Notes under the pieces: model-generated
Told to the model about the DNA's origin: nothing
The model's database searches: none
Seen by the model: only the letters and a program-made list of their open reading frames with translations
Shown: positions 6,140 to 9,153 of the stretch, piece by piece
Position numbering within the stretch: the stretch's first letter is position 1
Layout: each line of letters opens with the position of its first letter
Made by a program: the position numbers and the translations under genes
NCBI GenBank assembly: GCA_029882675.1
Contig: JAOUKJ010000130.1
Span: 1-9,153, forward strand
DNA from: Cyclobacteriaceae bacterium
Lineage (GTDB): Bacteria; Bacteroidota; Bacteroidia; Cytophagales; Cyclobacteriaceae
Length of the DNA: 9,153 bases
Direction of reading: 5' to 3'

Positions 6140-6511
6140 TCCTTCACTAAAGACCACTTTCCCATTGAAAGTGATCGTCCCAAAAAAAGATTTTTCATAA
6201 CCCTTTTCACAGGAGCACAGAAGGGCAATGGCCATAACCAACAGGCTATTTTTGAATGCGATGTTTTTCATTATTATAAGATTAAGAAATGATAAAAACT
6301 TTTTGACAGCAGCCTTACGCTTTACTTTTTAGCATAGATAATCTTTTCAAAATTAAACAAAATAATCAATTAAGTGGCCCATACCATTCCTCAACACTAG
6401 ATCACCCGCCTCTAAACTGTAGTATTATTTATCAACAATTTTCCCTAACTTTAATTCCTCACACTCCCTGCCCCAACTATCAATTCCCCAATTGAACAGT
6501 TCCCCCTTAAA
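6140..6511. other. 372-base noncoding gap with G-poor leader
   Basis: No gene is supported here. Just after the DUF2807 stop, CACTTTC (6155-6161) and GAAAGTG (6167-6173) form a 7-bp hairpin with no direct T-tract, a weak terminator candidate. An exact -7 box, TATTTTTG, is at 6247-6254 but lacks a TTG 19-21 bases upstream. It is followed by a 23-codon frame (6261-6332) that I consider chance. TTTG (6302-6305) and TACTTTTT (6323-6330), 17 bases apart, are a weak alternative promoter for the Uma2 gene. The last 131 bases (6381-6511) contain only seven G and are rich in C, A and T, giving a probably unstructured leader right up to the start codon. Confidence 0.6.
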
Positions 6512-7150
6512 ATGATTACCTCACTAGACCAACTTGACCTCAACAAAAAATACACCTATGCCGAGTACTTCACCTGGCAGTTGAAGGAAAGAGTGGAGTT
6601 GATTATGGGCAAGGTGTTGAAAATGTCACCGGGCCCTTCTACCAGACACCAACAGATATTGCTGCGCCTGACCAAAGCAATGTTAAACCTTGGGCTTTCA
6701 GAACAATGTGAGATATTTTTGTCGCCCTTTGATGTTCGTCTTTATACCACCGACGAAGATGGCCAGAAAACCGAATCTGTAGTGCAACCCGATATTTGTT
6801 TGGTATGTGACCACTCCAAACTGGACGATAAAGGCTGCAAAGGGCCGCCGGATCTCATGACCGAAATCATCTCGCCATCTGCAGTTAATCGTGACCTGAA
6901 AATAAAGTACGATCTATATGAAAAGGCAGGCGTGCCCGAATACTGGGTCGTGGATACACAGGCCCGGTGGATCAGGGTTTTTTACCGCAACGAAAAGGGT
7001 GTATTCGTTAAAAAGAAAGAATATGTTCAGGAAGGTATCGTAAAATCAGTGACCATACCCGGTTTTGAGATTGCTGTTGAAGACCTTTTTCCTCCTACCC
7101 TACTTGCTGAACCGGAAATGGAATATGGAGAGGAGGAAGGTCTATTATAA
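6512..7150 (+). CDS. Uma2 family (DUF820) PD-(D/E)XK endonuclease-like protein
   Basis: A 212-residue cytoplasmic protein of the Uma2/DUF820 family, whose members have a restriction-endonuclease-like fold but mostly unknown roles. Visible family features are an N-terminal KKYTYAEYFTW segment (12-22), RVELIMGKVLKMSPGPSTRHQQIL (27-50, His46), and the nuclease core: Pro93-Asp94 in VQPDICLV, Glu118 in TEIISPS, Asp128 and Lys132 in NRDLKIKYDLYEKAGVPEYWVVD (126-148). This matches the expected D...E-x-x...K active-site arrangement, so it may be catalytically competent. Length is typical. No signal peptide is present. There is no Shine-Dalgarno sequence, and the leader is C-rich. It stands alone on this strand, with no partner toxin, antitoxin or transposase beside it. 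Its last six bases overlap the end of the convergent DUF4249 gene. These genes are often multicopy, which would suggest selfish or mobile behaviour, but nothing here shows mobility. Confidence 0.9.
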   Translation: MITSLDQLDLNKKYTYAEYFTWQLKERVELIMGKVLKMSPGPSTRHQQILLRLTKAMLNLGLSEQCEIFLSPFDVRLYTTDEDGQKTESVVQPDICLVCDHSKLDDKGCKGPPDLMTEIISPSAVNRDLKIKYDLYEKAGVPEYWVVDTQARWIRVFYRNEKGVFVKKKEYVQEGIVKSVTIPGFEIAVEDLFPPTLLAEPEMEYGEEEGLL

Positions 7151-8041
7151 AACGATATCCACACTATCAGCCGCCACCCCATAAAAAATACCATAGCCCC
7201 CTTCTACATTGCCATATACATTGGCCGGTTCGGCAAAGGGATCGTGTAAGGCTTCTCGCTGCTTCACCAGAGACTGGTAGTATAAATAGGCATCTTCAGT
7301 AATGCTGTGCATAATTACCCTGTAGCGAAAAACCGTACCATAAGCCGGGACATCTATTCTTGCCTCATACTCCTTTCCATCAAAAAATTCATCGCTAAAG
7401 ATCAATCGGGCGTTATTAAACCCCTCTCCTGCACTAATCAGCGGGTCTTCTGTAGAAAAATATTGGTAACGCCATGCAGTGTCTGCCTCTAAAGTCACAT
7501 AAGTTCCATCGGAATCATATACCCTACCCCCACGTTGCACACTTTCCTCTTTCAGATTAAGAATATAATAATTCCTCTCCTCTCCATTGTCTTTAAATTT
7601 AATATATATCGCATTTTTTGGGTTAATATTAGGGGCTGTAGCAAACACCAGCGAATCATAAATCACTGAAGTTATCATTGGCTTTGAAGGCAAAACAGAA
7701 GTAGCATAAGCTGTCCCAATATCAGGCACGGTAACTTCAACACGATACGTTACACCCCCTACGGGAAGAATACTATCCACTGAATATAAACCAACACCGT
7801 CATAAGGGAGGGTCGCCAGTTCGCTTTCGCCTTCAAATATTTTCACAATGGCACTATCGTAAATCGGAGGGTTTGCATCATCCAGGATATGGCTTGACTT
7901 GCTCACAAAGAATTTCCATTGCCCTATTTCGTTAAAAGATCCGTTGACCACCACCCGGGGTTCTTCCAGCGGTACAACAATATCAACAACTGTCTCGCAG
8001 GCAAACGTGAGAAAAAACAGGCAAAAATAAATAATACGCAT
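7145..8041 (-). CDS. DUF4249 lipoprotein, partner of TonB-dependent receptor
   Basis: A 298-residue lipoprotein of family DUF4249. The short signal (MRIIYFCLFFLTFA) ends at Cys15; the lipobox is loose but acceptable for Bacteroidota, and Cys15 is followed by ETVVDI. The N-terminal beta-sandwich part begins LEEPRVVVNGSFNE (25-38). A carboxypeptidase-regulatory-like stretch YDSAIVKIFEGE is at 61-72. The C-terminal family signature AYLYYQSLVKQREALHDPFAEP (251-272) with NVEGGYGIFYG (278-288) is clear. The start is 5 bases after the receptor stop codon, so the two genes are almost certainly co-transcribed and probably form an outer-membrane complex, in a position like that of SusD beside SusC. Substrate is unknown. 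Its stop codon lies inside the 3' end of the Uma2 gene, leaving no intergenic terminator. Confidence 0.88.
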   Translation of the reverse strand: MRIIYFCLFFLTFACETVVDIVVPLEEPRVVVNGSFNEIGQWKFFVSKSSHILDDANPPIYDSAIVKIFEGESELATLPYDGVGLYSVDSILPVGGVTYRVEVTVPDIGTAYATSVLPSKPMITSVIYDSLVFATAPNINPKNAIYIKFKDNGEERNYYILNLKEESVQRGGRVYDSDGTYVTLEADTAWRYQYFSTEDPLISAGEGFNNARLIFSDEFFDGKEYEARIDVPAYGTVFRYRVIMHSITEDAYLYYQSLVKQREALHDPFAEPANVYGNVEGGYGIFYGVAADSVDIVL

Positions 8042-8046
8042 GGTTC

Positions 8047-9153
8047 TTAAAATTTAAAAGAGTATTTCACCGATGGAATAAACGGAAACAGGCTGTGTTG
8101 AATAAACTTTGGCCTTCCCTTATTATCCTCTCCAAGGGTCACATAAAAAGGGTTTTTTCTGTTATAAACATTGTATACTCCAAATGACCAGGCCCTTTCA
8201 CCCCAACGGGTATCTTTATACCAGGTCAGGTTGATATCCATCCGGTGGTATGCCGGTACCCTAAAGGAATTTCTGTCACCATAATCTATTATTTTTTGCG
8301 GGTTACCTGCATTATACCTGTTTGTAAAGAAAACACTATTGGGATCCCCCGGATATTTCACCCGGGGCAAGGTAATGGCGTTTCCGGTACCATATACCCA
8401 GACCGCTGATACTTCCAGGTCCTCCCGGGGTTTTGTATTTAACACGATGCTTACATCGTGTGTCCGGTCATACTTATAGGGATAAGGGCGCCCTTCGTTC
8501 AGGGCGGCAAACTGGCGTGTGGTGTTTGACCAGGTGTAACCTATCCAACCATTTACGAGTCCTGTTTTTCGCTGGAGAAAAACTTCCACCCCACGACTTG
8601 TTCCATTCCCCGCAGTAATTTTCTCATGCCAATCGTCTGTTGAATTCAGAAAACTACTTCCCTCCTGATATTCAATGAGGTTTCTCATTCTTTTATAAAA
8701 TCCCTCTACCGTCAGTTCAAAGGAATGGTTAAAACCCCGGGAATACCCCAATGCCGACTGCTCTGACCATTGAGGAGCTATGGTTTTGAGCGAAGGCACC
8801 CAAAGGTCTGTGGGAAGACCAATCCCCGAATTCGTGAGTAAATGGATATACTGGGTCATCTGACTGTAGGAGGCCTTTATGGAAGACTTATCATCAAACA
8901 TAAACCGTAACGCCGCCCGGGGCTGTAGTGAAAAATACCCGGTATCCTGGACAATAAAGGTTGAACCGTGTATGCCAAGGTTGGCCTTTAATCTTTTTGT
9001 AATCGTAATATCATCTTCTATATAGGTATCCAGTTCCATTGCATTGACCGGTGTACTTCCAAAGGTAGTGTCTACCTCTACATTTGACTTGATGGCATAT
9101 GCTCCCGGTGTAAACGTATGATGAATACCACTTACACCAAATTTTATACTTTG
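8047..9153 (-). CDS. TonB-dependent outer-membrane receptor, C-terminal part
   Basis: The last 368 residues of a TonB-dependent receptor; the frame is open to the right edge, so the signal, plug and first barrel strands are missing. I therefore do not use the internal Met at 9039 as a start. The visible part is the C-terminal beta-barrel: alternating aromatic strands; the stretch ATG-independent KFGVSGIHHTFTPGAYA near the edge; GVEVFLQRKTGLVNGWIGY in the middle; KYDRTHDVSIVLN typical of this receptor class; and a final strand SVKYSFKF ending in Phe, as needed for Bam-dependent assembly. It imports or binds an unidentified ligand using TonB energy. DUF4249 partners usually accompany receptors with an N-terminal carboxypeptidase-like domain; that region cannot be seen here. 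It is the first visible gene of a two-gene operon reading leftward. Confidence 0.9.
   Translation of the reverse strand, partial: QSIKFGVSGIHHTFTPGAYAIKSNVEVDTTFGSTPVNAMELDTYIEDDITITKRLKANLGIHGSTFIVQDTGYFSLQPRAALRFMFDDKSSIKASYSQMTQYIHLLTNSGIGLPTDLWVPSLKTIAPQWSEQSALGYSRGFNHSFELTVEGFYKRMRNLIEYQEGSSFLNSTDDWHEKITAGNGTSRGVEVFLQRKTGLVNGWIGYTWSNTTRQFAALNEGRPYPYKYDRTHDVSIVLNTKPREDLEVSAVWVYGTGNAITLPRVKYPGDPNSVFFTNRYNAGNPQKIIDYGDRNSFRVPAYHRMDINLTWYKDTRWGERAWSFGVYNVYNRKNPFYVTLGEDNKGRPKFIQHSLFPFIPSVKYSFKF

Noticed and set aside
6261..6332. 23-codon plus-strand frame after an exact TATTTTTG box
   Set aside because: It starts only seven bases after the -7 box (6247-6254), near or inside the expected start site; no -33 element is present, and this length occurs by chance in AT-rich DNA.
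6512..7150. Uma2 gene as evidence for a transposon or toxin-antitoxin unit
   Set aside because: No terminal inverted repeats, transposase, small partner gene or target-site duplication can be seen around it.

Overview
The window looks like a piece of a Bacteroidota chromosome (Flavobacteriia, Cytophagia or a related class). Four signs point there: several lipoprotein signal peptides with acidic or Lys-Glu residues just after the cysteine; A-rich, Shine-Dalgarno-poor start regions; a promoter match to the Bacteroidota form TTTG-N19-TAnnTTTG upstream of position 3646; and families typical of the phylum (a TonB-dependent receptor paired with a DUF4249 lipoprotein, a DUF2807 'head GIN' protein, a lipocalin-like lipoprotein). 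I see no tRNA, rRNA, CRISPR array, insertion sequence or phage gene. The species cannot be named from the sequence.

Layout, left to right. 1-181 is noncoding, with a strongly purine-rich tract. 182-607 (+) is a small lipocalin-like lipoprotein. 714-2600 (+) is a secreted sulfatase with an unusual CSAAR active-site motif and a long helical C-terminal extension. 2803-3519 (+) is a lipoprotein I do not recognise. 3646-5217 (+) is a canonical arylsulfatase lipoprotein (CSPSR motif, full catalytic set) with its own promoter. 5348-6139 (+) is a DUF2807 lipoprotein with an SGSG-type beta-solenoid ladder. 6140-6511 is noncoding; its right-hand part is nearly devoid of G. 6512-7150 (+) is a Uma2-family (DUF820) PD-(D/E)XK nuclease-like protein. 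On the minus strand, 8041-7145 is a DUF4249 lipoprotein directly behind a TonB-dependent receptor whose N-terminal part lies beyond the right edge (8047-9153).

How the genes may fit together. The two sulfatases suggest removal of sulfate esters from glycans at or near the cell envelope, and the receptor/DUF4249 pair is an outer-membrane uptake pair of unknown substrate. However, there is no SusD homologue, no glycoside hydrolase or polysaccharide lyase and no sulfatase-maturing enzyme here, so this is not a complete polysaccharide utilisation locus. The plus-strand genes are separated by 106-372 bases and several gaps carry hairpins, so they look like single transcription units rather than one operon. 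The only tight operon is receptor-DUF4249 (5-base gap). The DUF4249 and Uma2 genes converge and overlap by 6 bases.

I found no clear evidence for a wholly new multi-gene system. The most interesting items are the CSAAR sulfatase with its extension, the unrecognised lipoprotein between the two sulfatases, the 17-bp hairpin before the DUF2807 gene, and two gene-end hairpins sharing the same 12-base 3' flank.
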